A stretch of DNA of 64,000 nt from Sarcophilus harrisii (GCF_902635505.1 NC_045429.1:216818997-216882996); one strand, 5' to 3'. Positions 23,395 to 36,150 are shown, numbered from the stretch's first letter. Translations and numbers: made by a program. Notes: generated by a model not told the origin, from the sequence alone.

Positions 23395-23402
23395 ACACTA
23401 CA
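23395..23402 (+). promoter_or_regulatory. miR-142-3p 8-mer seed match in BACH2 3' UTR
   Basis: ACACTACA pairs with positions 2-8 of miR-142-3p with an A opposite position 1. It lies about 90 nt after the stop codon. Function is inferred from seed match only. Confidence 0.35.
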
Positions 23403-25568
23403 GTGGTCTTAGCAGCAATACTGTTTTTAAGTATTTCCTCCTCCCTACAAGCAGGAGTTACCTAGTTATCTTCACAATGGTGCTATCCCTTGCCCAGGCA
23501 GGGAACTCAAACAGTGGCAACACTGTCTGTTTTTATATGTTAATTTCAATCTTAACAGGGATGGACATAACACCTCTGAGGACCCAACCACAGATTATTT
23601 TCTCAGTGGCCCATGTCACAAAACCCTATCTCAGGAATTTCCTCTGAATGTTCAATTTTTTTTCATTGAAGACAGCTTCTATACACATCAAAGTTTTATA
23701 ACTAAACTGTACATATAATATATATAATATATAAAAGTATATCTCCATATGCAAAAGTCCCTGCATGCCTCAATTTTCTCATCCTAAAACTGGAAACTTT
23801 CATTTCTAATGTATAAACAAGTTCCAACATTCCTTTTTTTTTTTTTTTTTTTTTTTTGCCTTTGATGCTAGAAGTAGTTTGGCAACTTGTTATGGTGGTA
23901 ATTTTTTTCTTGGTTTAGAGTTCATCAATATTACTCAGTTTGTACTTATTTATGGAAAAAAAATCAACATTGAAAGCTTGAGAGTTGATTGCAGAGTTTT
24001 TGTTTTGTTTTGTTTAATTTTGGGCACAGACAAATGGTGCCATCTGAGCATTGTGGATTTTTTTTCTTGCAGATACTGTACAGTAATGGTCAACTTTGCC
24101 ACTTGCACTGAGTTTGGGGTCAAACCTATTTTCATAAATGAAGTTGTAACTTCAGTATAACTCGAGTATACTGTATATTATTTGCTTTATAGTTTAAAAG
24201 AAAGTAAAACATTTTAAGTAATTAAAAAAAGCACTCAGGTGATAATTATGTAGAAGAAACAATCTTGCCAAATAATGAATTCACCCTCCAATTTGTAGAT
24301 GATAATCTGCTTGAATATTTTTGTATTTCAACTCCTTAGCCCTCTTCCTTCCCCCTCCCCAAGCAAATTTTAAATGAGTCAAGTTAGTGGTAGATGCTTG
24401 ATGTCCGGATTCCTAGGTGGGGAGAGAGTTTGGGCATCCCACTTGAAAAATGCATCAGTAACAGAACATCCAACCATGATTTTACACCAGGATTTTATAA
24501 GTGTTGGTGTCTAGAAACCAAGTTCTGTTTTCTTCCCCAAGTAAGTTGTGGTCTGGTCACTACTTACTCCCTGAAGGATTCTATTATAGGATCTTCTCTT
24601 TTGAAGTCATGGCCATCAACCCAACTACCTTTGAGAAAGTCAGTCTCTCTGGAGATGACTGAAGCAATTGGTTGAGCTGTAGGTTCACTGAACCATTGGT
24701 TGGTCTTTGGATGGTTCAAAGGGCCAGTGAAGCAAATGTGCCCCAAATAGGAGAGACAGCAGTGCAGTTGCAAACCCAAAGTCTTCTCCTGGTATAGGCA
24801 GAAGAGTTTTTTGTTTTGTTTTTTTTTTTTTCCCCTCCCTTCCTGCTCTAAGTACATTGAGTTGTGTTTGAGGTTACTTCACTGACCTACTGCCCAAGTA
24901 CATCCATAGCTCATTCTGAGACTTTAGGCAAGACAATACCAGAACTCTTCCTAATGGCATTTTTTTCTTCTCTTGCTGCAAAACTGGTTGGCTGTGCACA
25001 TCTGCGAAAGAGAGCAGCTTTTCCTCAGCACGGAGGCATGATGTTCTCCTCTGGTGCAAACGTTTACACATGAGGTGTGCACCAGTGTTTCTCTTAAGGC
25101 ACTCAGTAGCTCAGCATCTTTCCTTAGGAGGAGGAATCAGCTCCCTCACTCCAGTGATACTTTTATGACATCATGAATATGGACACTCATGAATGCCCTG
25201 GTCTTGCTTAACACCCCTCGACCCCTTGGCTACAGTCTGGCTCTGGAGGAGAATTGTGTATGGTTTGATATGGGGCTAGGGTGGGAGGGGTCATCGGGGG
25301 GCTAGGTGGCTGATTTTTGGTTCTTTGTGCCACTGTTTGGACAATATTAAAGCCGCATGTAAAAGGGGGAAGTTAGTATAAAATGTAGGCGAAAAGTGAA
25401 ACCATAATAACATGTTTTAGTATTAACTTTTTCTGTACAAAATACTAGCTCTAAATGTTTAAATATGTATGGATGCCAGAAACTGTTGATTCACACAGTA
25501 GGGGAAAAAAAAGCCTTTTCTTTTCAAATGCTTTCTTTTTGAAGACCTGCCTCTAGGTTTTTTGTTTT

Positions 25569-25570
<2 letters not shown>

Positions 25571-25611
<41 letters not shown>
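25571..25611. repeat. (TG)n microsatellite in BACH2 3' UTR
   Basis: About 20 uninterrupted TG units, followed by a short TTTGCGTGCG remnant. Confidence 0.97.
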
Positions 25612-25615
<4 letters not shown>

Positions 25616-25897
25616 GTGCGTATGCCTGAAACAGTTTTTTGTAAAACCCTCTATGGATAATTCATTTTTTTTTATTTGTTGTTGTTGTTGTTATTGTTGG
25701 AATTTCTTGACCTTGTAAAGTAATTCTTTACTTCACCATAAGGTTTTCACTTGTGGGAGACAATGGTGACAGCAAGAATTTTAAACTAAATGTGAATCAC
25801 ATGATCACTTCATAGGTTTTTGTTATCTGGAGGGGGTCAGCTGACAGTATTTTTTTTTAACTATTTTTTGTTGTTGCCTTTTTTAATGACCTCTTCT

Positions 25898-25928
<31 letters not shown>

Positions 25929-28900
25929 ACTGTTCTATGAGTATATAAATAACCAAGTCTGCACCACCTTCTTGACATGATTTTACCCAATTAACAACTC
26001 ATGTGCAACTGGTAGTCTTGACCTCATTCCATCCTTTGTGCATATTATTGTTCTTGTTACTTTTAAACACCCACAGATCTTGTACTGCAGCTACCTTGGC
26101 CCTCACTGATGGTGAATCTGTTTATTTTTTCCCTGCCCTAACTCTATCTACTACCAATTTTTGCCATGGGAACTAATGATGAAAACCATTGGTCAAAGGG
26201 GAAAAAACTTTTTCAAGTTTTTAGCAATTCATTTTTAAAATTATGTTTATTTTTCCCCATGAAGTAACTAATTTCATATAATTGCTCAGATGCTATGGAT
26301 GTGGTTTTGGCTATTCTGAACCATGTGCTTATATCTGTTACTGATTCATTTGGAGAGATTTAAAAGGGAGATAAACCCTTGGGAGGACTAGATATGGGAC
26401 TGAACCCGAATTGGCCTCCATGTCGTACAGAAAATTTCCAAATTAAAAATTAATTACCCTTTTTCCTCTCCCCCTCCACTCAAAATAAATTTTTTTTTAA
26501 AAAGGTAAAAGTACTAGTGAGAAAAACAACTTACACAAAATTAAAGTCTATAATTGTGTTTTTGAACTCTCTTTCTTCCAAAATAAAGAGAAAACCATCC
26601 CTTAGCCATGGCCAAAGTGCTATATCAGATTCTAAATGGCCTCCATCCACTAAAACAGCCAATAATTGGGGCAACAGCAATAAGTAGACAGATCTCACCC
26701 CAGCTTAGTGTTCCCCTTTCATCTGCCTTCTCCATGCTCCCTGTATCGCCAGAAAAACCTCATTTCATTTAAGCTTATTGTGCTATTGTCACTCAAATGC
26801 TTTGCAGTGTATATTTGTTTCTGCACATTCTCTGGGGGTGCCTTGAATAAGACAGAACTCCGTCACATACTGATTCTGGAACAAATTGGTTGGAAAAGAA
26901 AAAGAAAAACTCTGTCAAGTTATTAAGACATCCTAATATTTATATCGTGGATTTCCTAATGTATGATGACTCAGGCGTCAGAGTTGATGCTGCAGTAGAA
27001 GACTATTATTTTGTATAACGTACGAGTAATTTATTAAATGTCTTTCTAAGGGTATGCTGCTTTTAAGATGCACTATATTTTTGGATTTAATCCTTATATT
27101 ATTGTTTTCCCAAGGAAGTAAAAATGTAGTATTATAAAGGCTAACCATAGTGATTAGTAAGCCAACTACTACCTCTCTTTTTAAAAGGAGAGTCAGGACT
27201 AGCTGCAGTAATTGCATTAGATTAATCAGTGTAGGAGAAGGGTTTCTAATGTTAAATTCATCACTGCTGTGGAAAGGTCCAATGCAAATTTTCTAGCTAT
27301 TTTAAATACTTTATAATTGCCAGTTTTAAAAACACACATAACACACACACACATAATAAACACACACGCACACACACATTTACACATTTACGATTATAAC
27401 TCTATCAGAAGACAGTTTTTTTAATAAACCCAGAAAGTCAGCCACAATGTCCCGATTTGGAATCCACAGCACATTTTAGATGATCTACAGGTTCTAGACT
27501 GTGTTAAAATTAGAAATAAGAGAAAGGTTTAAAAAGGAAAAAAAAAAAAAAAGCCAGAATCCCCCTAAGGTGTACTTTTCAAGCTTTTGCAAGGTATCAC
27601 CCTCTATCTTTGTCCTCCATAGTTCTGCTTGACTGCACCTTCTCCACCCCATCCCAATTTAATCTAAGAATTGTTAAGTCTTTTCAAACAAGCCAAACAC
27701 CCTTGGTTCTATCTTCAACTCACTGGGAACGCATGCGCAGTCGTTGCTTTTGAAGTTTTCCCAATGGAGGTGAATTTCTTGCCAAAGCAGGGAGTGCTGG
27801 TGGCAGCTACATTGCCACATGTCAATGTTAAAGATCCTGCTGAAGATACCGTAGCTACAAGACATTTTTTTTCAATAGAGAAAATGTAGATATTCTGTTG
27901 TGAGCTAGTATTTCCTTCCGACATTGTAGTTTTTATTCTAGATTATGTTTCTGGCAAAGCGATCCTTCGTGTGATTCAGTCTGCGTGGATCTAGCCTCCG
28001 TGTAGGATGCATCTGTGTGTGTGTGCGCATGTGTGTGATTGTGTGTGCTTTGTGTATATTATGTATATGTGTGTGTATTTATAATACAACCTGAGCTATT
28101 TTATGACCCAAGCATCACCGCTGATGCTGTAGAATCCAATATACATGAACATACTTATGTGTGTGCAAAAGAATATATGTATATAGAAAAGACCTATTAT
28201 GGCGGATTGGGGATAAATTATTGATCTGACAGTGCAACAACCTAGCTTGCAACAAAAAGTAAATGTACAGTATTTTCCTACACTCCACCATGGTAGATGA
28301 TATTTATACTAAACTAATATCAGTGACATGTTTTTAATTGTAAGCATAAGACATTGCCATTTTGTGAAGAAAACCACTTTGGTGAGGGGGGTCAGCTTGA
28401 GTCGTTTTTATTTAATGTTGTAAACATGGTAATTAGCCAAATCTGACAGCTGATGAAATAAACAGTTCTGTGAATTTCACTTTCATTCCAGTAGTATTGA
28501 CCTCAAATCAAAGAATGGCCCTCTCTATGAGCAGAAGTGCACTAAGACCAGACATTTCACTCAGATTCACGTACAGTGCCAAAAAACGCTCCCCCTGGGG
28601 AAATAGAAAAGGATGGAGTTGATGGGAGTGGATAGTAAAAGAGCTGTGCCCCAGAAGGAAAAAAAAAAAAGTAGAAGCAACTGGAGTTGGTCACAGCGTT
28701 TTTTCTCAGCAGGGTGATTCTCAGACCTCTTCCATTTCTGGAGACCGGTGTGGGTGTGTGGGTGTGTGTGGGTGTGAATGGGTGTGTGTGTGTTTGTGAT
28801 TCCCACCCACCTGGCTCACACTCAGAGTGTATCTGGCACGTGTGCACACTATTGTTGCCTCTGAGGGCTCCGACTGGCGGGCACCCCAAGAGCAAGCGGG

Positions 28901-29452
28901 AGCGATAGTGGACACAGCAGGGATAGCACCAATCCTTTCAAGCATCGCGTTGGAGTTGGAGGCCAGGAGGACCTGTAGAATTTGTTCCAGAACCAGTCCA
29001 ATACAAGTGCACCTCTAATAAATGCCTTACAAACTTCAGAGGCCATATTCAGAACAGGGTTTTATCAGCGTATGCAAGGGGCTGTAGCCCCTCTTCTCTT
29101 CCTCCCCAGGTCAAACAGTATGGACAGTTTTCACACATATCTACCTGTATAATCCTCTGTACCTCTCATAACTGGTCAATGACTGTAACAGGTTACATCA
29201 GGTGTTTTTCTACATACTTTTTACACAGATTCTATGCGATTAATGTAACTTAATTCAATGCATCATTTAATTGTACTAGTTCTTAAGCTTGTCTTTATTT
29301 TTTTTTTCTAGGTGACTGTGGTTTCTTGTGATTTTTATTGTAAAAATGAGATGGCTGTTGATGCTTATTCTCTGTTACTAAGAATTTTTACCTTTTTGGA
29401 AAAAAAAAAGAGCATTGCTATGAACTAATGAATTAAAACTTCATTTACTCGT

Positions 29453-29460
29453 TGTAAATA
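29453..29460 (+). promoter_or_regulatory. Pumilio-type element in BACH2 3' UTR
   Basis: TGTAAATA fits UGUANAUA. Two further matches lie at 23708-23715 (TGTACATA) and 28178-28185 (TGTATATA). Confidence 0.4.
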
Positions 29461-29469
29461 CAGTATTGT

Positions 29470-29471
<2 letters not shown>

Positions 29472-29500
<29 letters not shown>
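29472..29500. repeat. A29 homopolymer in BACH2 3' UTR
   Basis: 29 consecutive A residues, about 75 nt before the poly(A) signal. No SINE or LINE body precedes it. Confidence 0.97.
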
Positions 29501-29573
29501 GCCCAACCCTTTTCATTCATTTGAAATTGCTAGTGTTAACTGAATTTTGTCTAGACACCATTTCTGTTGAAGA

Positions 29574-29579
29574 AATAAA
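29574..29579 (+). terminator. BACH2: BACH2 poly(A) signal
   Basis: AATAAA in 'gttgaagaaataaagacata'. Beyond about 29600 the sequence soon passes into dispersed SINEs, consistent with the transcript end. Cleavage would fall at about 29590-29605. Confidence 0.65.
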
Positions 29580-29729
29580 GACATATCATTATGTATTGTA
29601 AATTGATTTTTCTGTCTCTGAAATTTGTTATCCATGAATGTATTTATGTGTATTAATTATGTACAGTGTATAATAATATAACAATAGTATGATATTAATT
29701 TATCAGTGACCATTAAGATCATATTTATT

Positions 29730-29955
29730 GTTCACTCATGTCTGACCTTTTGTGACTCTGTAGACCAACTGTCTGTGGGGTTTTCTTGGCAAATATACTG
29801 CAAAGATTTGTCATTCCATTCTCCAATTTTATGCAGGCGAGGCTTAACTGATTTGCCCAGGATCATATGCCTAATAAGTATCTGAAGTCAAATTTGAATT
29901 CTGGTCTTTGATTGCAGGGCAAGTATTATATCCACTGCACCACCTAGCTGCCCGA
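29730..29955 (-). repeat. Marsupial tRNA-derived SINE (MAR1-like), antisense
   Basis: It shows 'ttcactcatgtctgacctt', 'ggggttttcttggcaaatat', 'gatttgcccaggatcatatg' and the terminal 'tccactgcaccacctagctg'. Near full length. Confidence 0.85.
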
Positions 29956-30817
29956 GGTCCACAATTACTTTTGCCCTAAGAGCATTTATCTTGCTTCAGT
30001 TTGAATATATGTCTGTTTAACATGTGATCTGATCAGATACTTTGAAACTGATATAAATTCTAAATTTTTATCAGGTCCTTTGATTCCAAAAACTTCTAAC
30101 CTCAAGAAGCTTAATAAGGTAAATGAGACAGATTCATAATCAACATACTCATTGAGAGAATAAGTGAGTTGAGGAGAAAGGACCCAATATTGGGAGAGAA
30201 TCTATGACGTTAACCTGGAAGATTTTCTTAAAGAAACTTTACCTTGAATTGGTAAGGGGGTATAGATGTTGCAAACTGGAGGCAAATTGCTCTTCCCTGT
30301 GTGTAAGATACCTTAGACAAATGTTTGCAGAGCAAGATAATGATATCCAGTTGGAAGGGACCAGAAAAAAAGATTTGGCCAAAGTTTTCAGTGAAAAATT
30401 AGAAATGAATCTTGCATGTGATATCAAAAAGAAGGTCTATTTCTCAAAGCATCCTGTGCACAGTCATAATCAGTACTTTAGAAATTCATAACCGAGACAA
30501 TATTCTATTTGAAATATGTGAAAACTGAAGGGGAAAGTGACTAACTTGCTGGCCTACATAAGCCCCCTGCCATCATACAGTTAGTTTTATTATATTTATT
30601 GATTCAAGGTCTTCAAATATTTTCATTCATTTGTTCAGTAAATTAAAAATTACAGCAGTGCTAAGATGTGCCAAATACATAAAATCAGCATTTTGCCTTT
30701 TTCAAATACTCTTAAAATTAATTTTAAGACTAAATAAAATTATAGACACCTCAGGCAATCCATTCTATTGCCTCTGGGTCAATACTTCTTTCAAGTGATT
30801 TCAGGAAGAATTTGGTT

Positions 30818-31063
30818 GTTGTTCAGTAATTTTAGTCATATCCAACTCTCCACAATCCCATTTGGGTTTTGGGGGGAGTTTTTGGCAGAGACACTGAAGG
30901 AGTTTATCATTTTCTCCTGCAGCTCATTTTATAGATGAGGAAACTGAGGCAAATAGGATGAAGTGACTTGCCCAGGTTTTCACTGGTGTCTGAGGCCAGA
31001 TTTGAGCTCAGTTCTTTGTGACTTCAGGTTCAAGGCTCTATTCATTTCACCACTTAGTTGACT
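30818..31063 (-). repeat. Marsupial tRNA-derived SINE (MAR1-like), antisense
   Basis: It reads 'ttgttgttcagtaattttag', 'catatccaactctccacaat', 'gatgaggaaactgaggcaaa', 'gtgacttgcccaggttttca' and 'gaggccagatttgagctcag'. Confidence 0.85.
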
Positions 31064-31242
31064 TATAAAATAAGTCTCAAATGCATTCTATAGTAAATCC
31101 TTGTTAACATAAGCATTCATATTATAATACAAATTATGTTTATGTTTATAATATGAATGATCAAAAACATTTTACTAAACAGAATAAATGTGAACTGTTT
31201 AAACATGTAATGTTTATGGAAGAGGAAATAAGAAAAGGAAGA

Positions 31243-31495
31243 GGAATAAGCATTTATTCCTACCTACTATGTTCAGGCATTGTGCTAAATGCTTTCCAAA
31301 TATCTCGTTTTATCTTCATCTGGAAGATAGGAATTGTTATTATCCCCATTTTTATAGATTAAAAAAAATGAATCAGACGGAAGTTAAGTGACTTGCCTAG
31401 GAGTCAGAGTAGTGTTAAGCGCCCAAGGAAGAATTAAAATCAGATTTTCCTGACTCCAGGCCCCATCACTGCACCAGGTAGCTGCTTCTACTGGA
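31243..31495 (-). repeat. MIR/THER-type SINE, antisense
   Basis: It reads 'aagcatttattcctacctac', 'aggcattgtgctaaatgctt', 'agttaagtgacttgcctagg' and 'cctgactccaggccccatca'. Confidence 0.8.
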
Positions 31496-31899
31496 GCTCA
31501 GCAGTCAGTGAATTTCCTTCTTTTTTATAAATAAGAAAACCTATCTGGAGAAGGAGGGTAGTATAGATGGAGTAAGTTGTCCTAAGTCATATATACAAAT
31601 ATATTTACAACCCTTGTAAAATCAAAAGGGCTAGAGCAGCACCCTCCAAGATCCCTTCCAGATCCAGGTTTGTGATTTAGGCCATGGGCAAACCTTGGCA
31701 TTTTGAATCTCAGCCCAATAACTTTCTATTGTACCATACTGACACTCAAGTCTGTGGTTAAAAAGCTGGATATCCATTTTAAAGCAACACTTTCAGAAAA
31801 TATGATTTGCATTCATACTATGAAAGTGTTCATTAGGAAAGATCCATTTACTCATACCCTTACAAAGAAAAAGCGCTCCAGCATGAGGTAAATCCAACA

Positions 31900-33350
31900 A
31901 GATGAAGAGCCTATCACATGCAATTTATTAGACACTCATTATATGCCAAGCATTATGTGACACCATGCTAGGTGACAATAAGACAGATGAAACATTCCCT
32001 GCCCTCGGTGAGCTTACATTCTACCAAGGAAAGCAATATGTATACATTTAAGTATATAAAAAATTCTAAGAATAATGGCTAACATATATAGTACTTTACA
32101 AGCATTATCAAATCTGATCCAAAAAATGTATTCAATATTATGAGGACAGGGGGAGGCACTAGCACCTAGAAATCTCAGGCTTGAATATATTGGGGCTGAG
32201 CTTTGAAAGAAACTAGGAATTCTAAAAAGTAGACAAGAGGTAAAGAGGGAATACATTCTAGGCACGAGGAAGGCATAGAAAATGAAATGTTATGTATAAG
32301 GGAAATAAAAAAAAGTCATTTTGACTTCACCAAAGTGTGTGAAAGTGAGGAACATAATGAGTCTGGAAAGGGAAGTTCTGGAGCCAGGTTGTAAAGAGTT
32401 TTAAAATGCCAAGCATATTTTGTATTTGATCCTAGAAGTGATAGGGAATTATTGGAGTTTATTAAACAGGAGAAGAACATGGCCAGGCAGCCATGTGGAT
32501 AATGGAGAGGAGAGGCAAGTCAAGGAGACAAATTAGAACATTATTATATAATGAGAAAAATGCAATGGAGGACAGCTATTGTGGGTATAAACAGAGAGTG
32601 CCAAAAACAAAACAGTGGAAGGAATTGGAATGCTATACACACAAATCAAAATATAATTTGATTAGAGAGAGAGGTCATAACCAACAGGGGATCTGAGAAA
32701 GTTTCACAAAGAGAACATATACCTCAGCCTAACCTTGAAAGAAGATAAGTTATCTGTAACGAGTAAAAGGAGTAGAGAGTGTTAAAATAGAGGGGGCAGC
32801 CTGTGTAAAGATGTGGAAGCATAGATGAATGGATGAATGTTAAGTTCAGAGAACTGCTGATATCCAGTTTGAATGAAATGTAGAATGTATGAAAGAAAGT
32901 GATGCAAAATGAAGGTGGAAATGTTGGTTGGAACCACATTATGGAACTCAAATATCATTTCTAGCTACAGAGAGCTACTGACTGCTTTGGGACAGGAGAA
33001 TAACATGGGTAGATGTGTGTCTTAGAGAGACTGTTCTGACTGCTGAAGGAGAGATAAGATCACAAAGACCAATGATCTTTGATCATTGTGAGAGGTCAAA
33101 GTGATCAAGTGAGAGGTGATGAGGGCCTAAACTAGGGTAGTGAAAATATAAATAAATGAAGAAGTGGAATGGTTACAAGAAACATGATGAATGATACAAC
33201 TTGATTTGGATTTGACTCGAATTGAGGAGCAGGGGATGAAGGAGAGAAAACAATCACTAATGATTGATTTTATTAAGCTGGATGACCAGGAGAACAGAAA
33301 TGCCTTTGATCAAAAGAGTTTGGGGGGGGGGGAATAGTTTACTTACCTAG
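31900..33350 (+). repeat. Block of old dispersed repeats, family not assigned
   Basis: It starts with an antisense MIR tail ('attatatgccaagcattatg', about 31925-32130). It continues with sequence typical of a widespread ancient mammalian repeat: 'ggttgtaaagagttttaaaa', 'gatcctagaagtgatagg', 'agaagaacatggccaggcag' (about 32380-32495), then 'tgatgagggcctaaactagg' (about 33117). No coding frame is recognisable. I cannot name the family with certainty. Confidence 0.45.
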
Positions 33351-33530
33351 ATGAATATACAAGTGACCAAGTGATGGATGGTTGACTTTGTTTTATATGT
33401 GTATAAATATATCCATCCCCCTGGGAAAAACCTATGAGAGGCTTTAAATGAGAGCTTGCTCCAGCTGTGTCACTGGAAAGAAAATCTATATTGAAAAGAT
33501 CACATTTCTAATGGAATACATACACACAAG

Positions 33531-33532
<2 letters not shown>

Positions 33533-33565
<33 letters not shown>
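33533..33565. repeat. (TA)n microsatellite
   Basis: About 16 TA units, followed by TACATA. Confidence 0.95.
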
Positions 33566-33570
<5 letters not shown>

Positions 33571-33744
33571 AAGAGATGGGATATATGCCATGCAGATACA
33601 TATATTTATAATATAGTAGCCATACAGTATATGCTCCTGTGATAGAGACTCCTATTTACATAATGTTGCCAATGCCAAATGTCTGACAAAAACAAAACCA
33701 CCATACAAATTGCTTAAAACAGAACAAAAGAAAAAGCAGCCTAG

Positions 33745-33895
33745 ATCTGGAGTCAATAATCTGAGTTATAAATCCAGCTCTATCTAAGTGACCTTTATCT
33801 CTGAATTTCAGTTCCCCCATCTGAATAATGAAAGTGGTTGGCCACATGACCTTTCAGGTTCCTACCACCTCTAGATTTACAATCCATCAATGCTA
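33745..33895 (+). repeat. MIR-type SINE
   Basis: It reads 'tagatctggagtcaataatc', 'aaatccagctctatctaagt', 'ttcagttcccccatctgaat' and 'caggttcctaccacctctag'. Confidence 0.65.
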
Positions 33896-34239
33896 TGATC
33901 ATCAATATGGTGGGATGAATCAATCAATCAACATGCCAGGTGCTTAGGGTCCAAAAAACAAATGAAAAAATTGCCCTTGCCTTCAGGAAGCTTACATTTA
34001 GTTACATGCACATATAAATAAATGTATATAAAATAAACATAAGGTGATATTTTTGAACTAAGGCCACTATCAACTGGGAAAGAATCAGCAAAAACTTTAT
34101 GTAAAAGATGCCTTTGGAATTATTACCTATGGAAAGAAGAGCATATGAAATGTTCTTTTCTGTAGCATTTTAGTAGACACAGCCACATCTCACATCCAAA
34201 CATTTCCAACTACCGTCTTAGTTCATCCTTCATCACTAA

Positions 34240-34860
34240 ATTATTTTAACCTAATTGGTCGCCCAGATTCAAGTCTTCCCCCGCCCCCCAACTCCAATCC
34301 ATCCTGCTCAGCTGCCAAAATAATTTTCCTCAAACACAGACCTGATTATGGTTACTGCCCTGTTCTAAACTCTAGTGACTATCTCCTCTAAAATAAAATA
34401 TAAACTCTTCTGTTTAGCTCTAAAAATCTCAGTCTGGTCCCAATCTATCTTTTCAGCTCCCGGGGGAGCAATTGCCCCTGCCAATCAAACTGGTTCCGCC
34501 TGGGTTCCTCACACAATTCCCGCCGTCTCCCATCTCTACGTTTTTCAGTGGCCATTCCCTGTACCTAAAATACACTCCCTCCTCCCCTTCCACCTTATAG
34601 AATCTCTTTAAGATATGGCTCAAGAACCACTTTTTACACCGTGGGAAGTCTTTCCTGACGCACATACCTCACCTCACACCCTCCACACAGACACTCCACC
34701 CCCACTACTATTTGTATTTATTTATAGTTTTTGTATCTATTTATCTATTTATTCTGTATCTATCTGTGTACTTGTCGTGCCAATTCCTTAGAACCCTGAA
34801 AAGGGAGGGAAATTGTTTCGTTCTTTGTATCCACAGGAAATAAACTCTGATTGACCGATT
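34240..34860 (+). repeat. L2 LINE 3' end
   Basis: Sense L2 3' end: 'gactatctcctctaaaataa', 'tctcagtctggtcccaatc', 'ttcagtggccattccctgta', 'ggaagtctttcctgacgcac' and 'ttgtatttatttatagtttt', with the usual end 'tgtatccacaggaaataaac'. It holds about ten CpG dinucleotides. Confidence 0.7.
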
Positions 34861-34889
34861 AATTAATTGGTATGTCTGCCAGAAACAAC

Positions 34890-35440
34890 GAGGTCGGGGA
34901 AGGGGATGTAGTTTGGGATGTCAAATCCCGCTCCTAAAAAGAGAGCGTTCAAGGCCGGGGGCATCAGGGCAAACGCTGCTGGCGGAGCCAGTTGCTCCCG
35001 GGAGGCAACTTTCTTCTAATTCGCGACTGCGAAAATTGGGAGAGGGAGTTCGATTGATTTTAATAAAACACACAAGCCTGATGAGAGGAAGTGCGTCCCC
35101 TCTTCCTTCTCCTTCCCGGTCTGTCCAGAGTGCCTACCATAGCTTAAGGGAGCATCTCTAGTCTGGGGCAGCTGCAGAAGTAGTCATTCTGTACTCACTC
35201 TAGTCTCCGTGAAAGGAAATATGTGATGGGCTGGAGGGCCGAAGTGGACCGGGATAGGCATCAAAATCCCACCCAACCTTCCCCCTCTCCCACAGCGGGT
35301 TGCAGCGAGATGGGAGTGGGGTCTGGAGGACCGGCTTGTTTTGTTTTCTGGAATTCTGTTAAAACCTTGCATTTCATTTCCCCATCATTTGCTGCTCTTG
35401 TTTCTATCGAGCTTTCGGCCCCCAGACAAGCATTATTTTT
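34890..35440. promoter_or_regulatory. CpG-rich, single-copy looking patch between genes
   Basis: About 21 CpGs fall in 550 bp, against a background where CpG is rare. I recognise no repeat, exon or protein in it. It could be a small CpG island, an enhancer or the promoter of a noncoding transcript. No TATA box, start site or splice donor can be assigned. Confidence 0.35.
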
Positions 35441-36114
35441 TCATGACAGAAGAAAGTTCTAAGAGCATGTTCTGTAGAGGAGTGGAGGGAATGGGGATGG
35501 GTGAGCGAGGAGAAAAATAGAACTGAATTTATAGGACTTTTTAAAGACTCTTGCCTTCCCCCCAACTTCCTTTACCTCAGATATTACCCTGGCCTCCCTG
35601 TGAGTGCAACTGAGATTCTAGAGAACTGAAGTTCAATCAATTGTTGGATTTTTAGCCCTTTGACTTTTGTCAATTTTGCAACAAGAACTTGACTCTAAGT
35701 GGAAGGTATGAAAGCCTAATAGTTTCACGATGTAATTCTAATGAAAGATATTGATTGCGGTGTTGAATGATTTTAGTGTTTCTCTGTTCCTTGATGTACA
35801 TCCTGATGAAATAATTATATTGAGTTTTAAGTTTTGAGTATCTTTTTCTGCTTTTAAAACACATGATTTATATATATATATATATGAATATATATAAAAT
35901 GCATTATAAATTCATTTTGCTTGTAATGCCATAAAAAAGAAAAGGCTAATTGTGATTATATCTGTTGTTTGTTTAAAATATTTTATTATTGATATTCAGA
36001 GTATAAAGGATAAATAAAAGCAAATTATAAAAGAAAATATTAAAAAAAAAAAAAGTTTCACAATGTGAAATGAAAACTGCCTGTCTTTCACTAAAAACCC
36101 AGGACCAAACACCC

Positions 36115-36150
<36 letters not shown>

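Larger units (their letters stand above)
23306..29600 (+). other. BACH2: BACH2 3' UTR (about 6.3 kb)
   Basis: The UTR runs from the stop to a poly(A) signal at 29574-29579. It is long, as in human BACH2, and I recognise no SINE or LINE copy in it, unlike the DNA on either side. It holds simple repeats (TG at 25571-25611, TTTTG near 25900, GGGTGTG-rich near 28740-28800, A29 at 29472-29500). It also holds possible regulatory sites: an 8-mer matching the miR-142-3p seed (23395-23402), a let-7 type CTACCTC (27169-27175) and Pumilio-type UGUANAUA motifs (23708, 28178, 29453). Other AATAAA hexamers occur near 26482, 26583, 28456 and 29018 and could give shorter forms. Open frames inside it are short and unrecognised. 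Confidence 0.75.

Noticed and set aside
28557-28945. Open frames over the TG/GGGTGTG stretch in the BACH2 3' UTR
   Set aside because: They are translations of a simple repeat.
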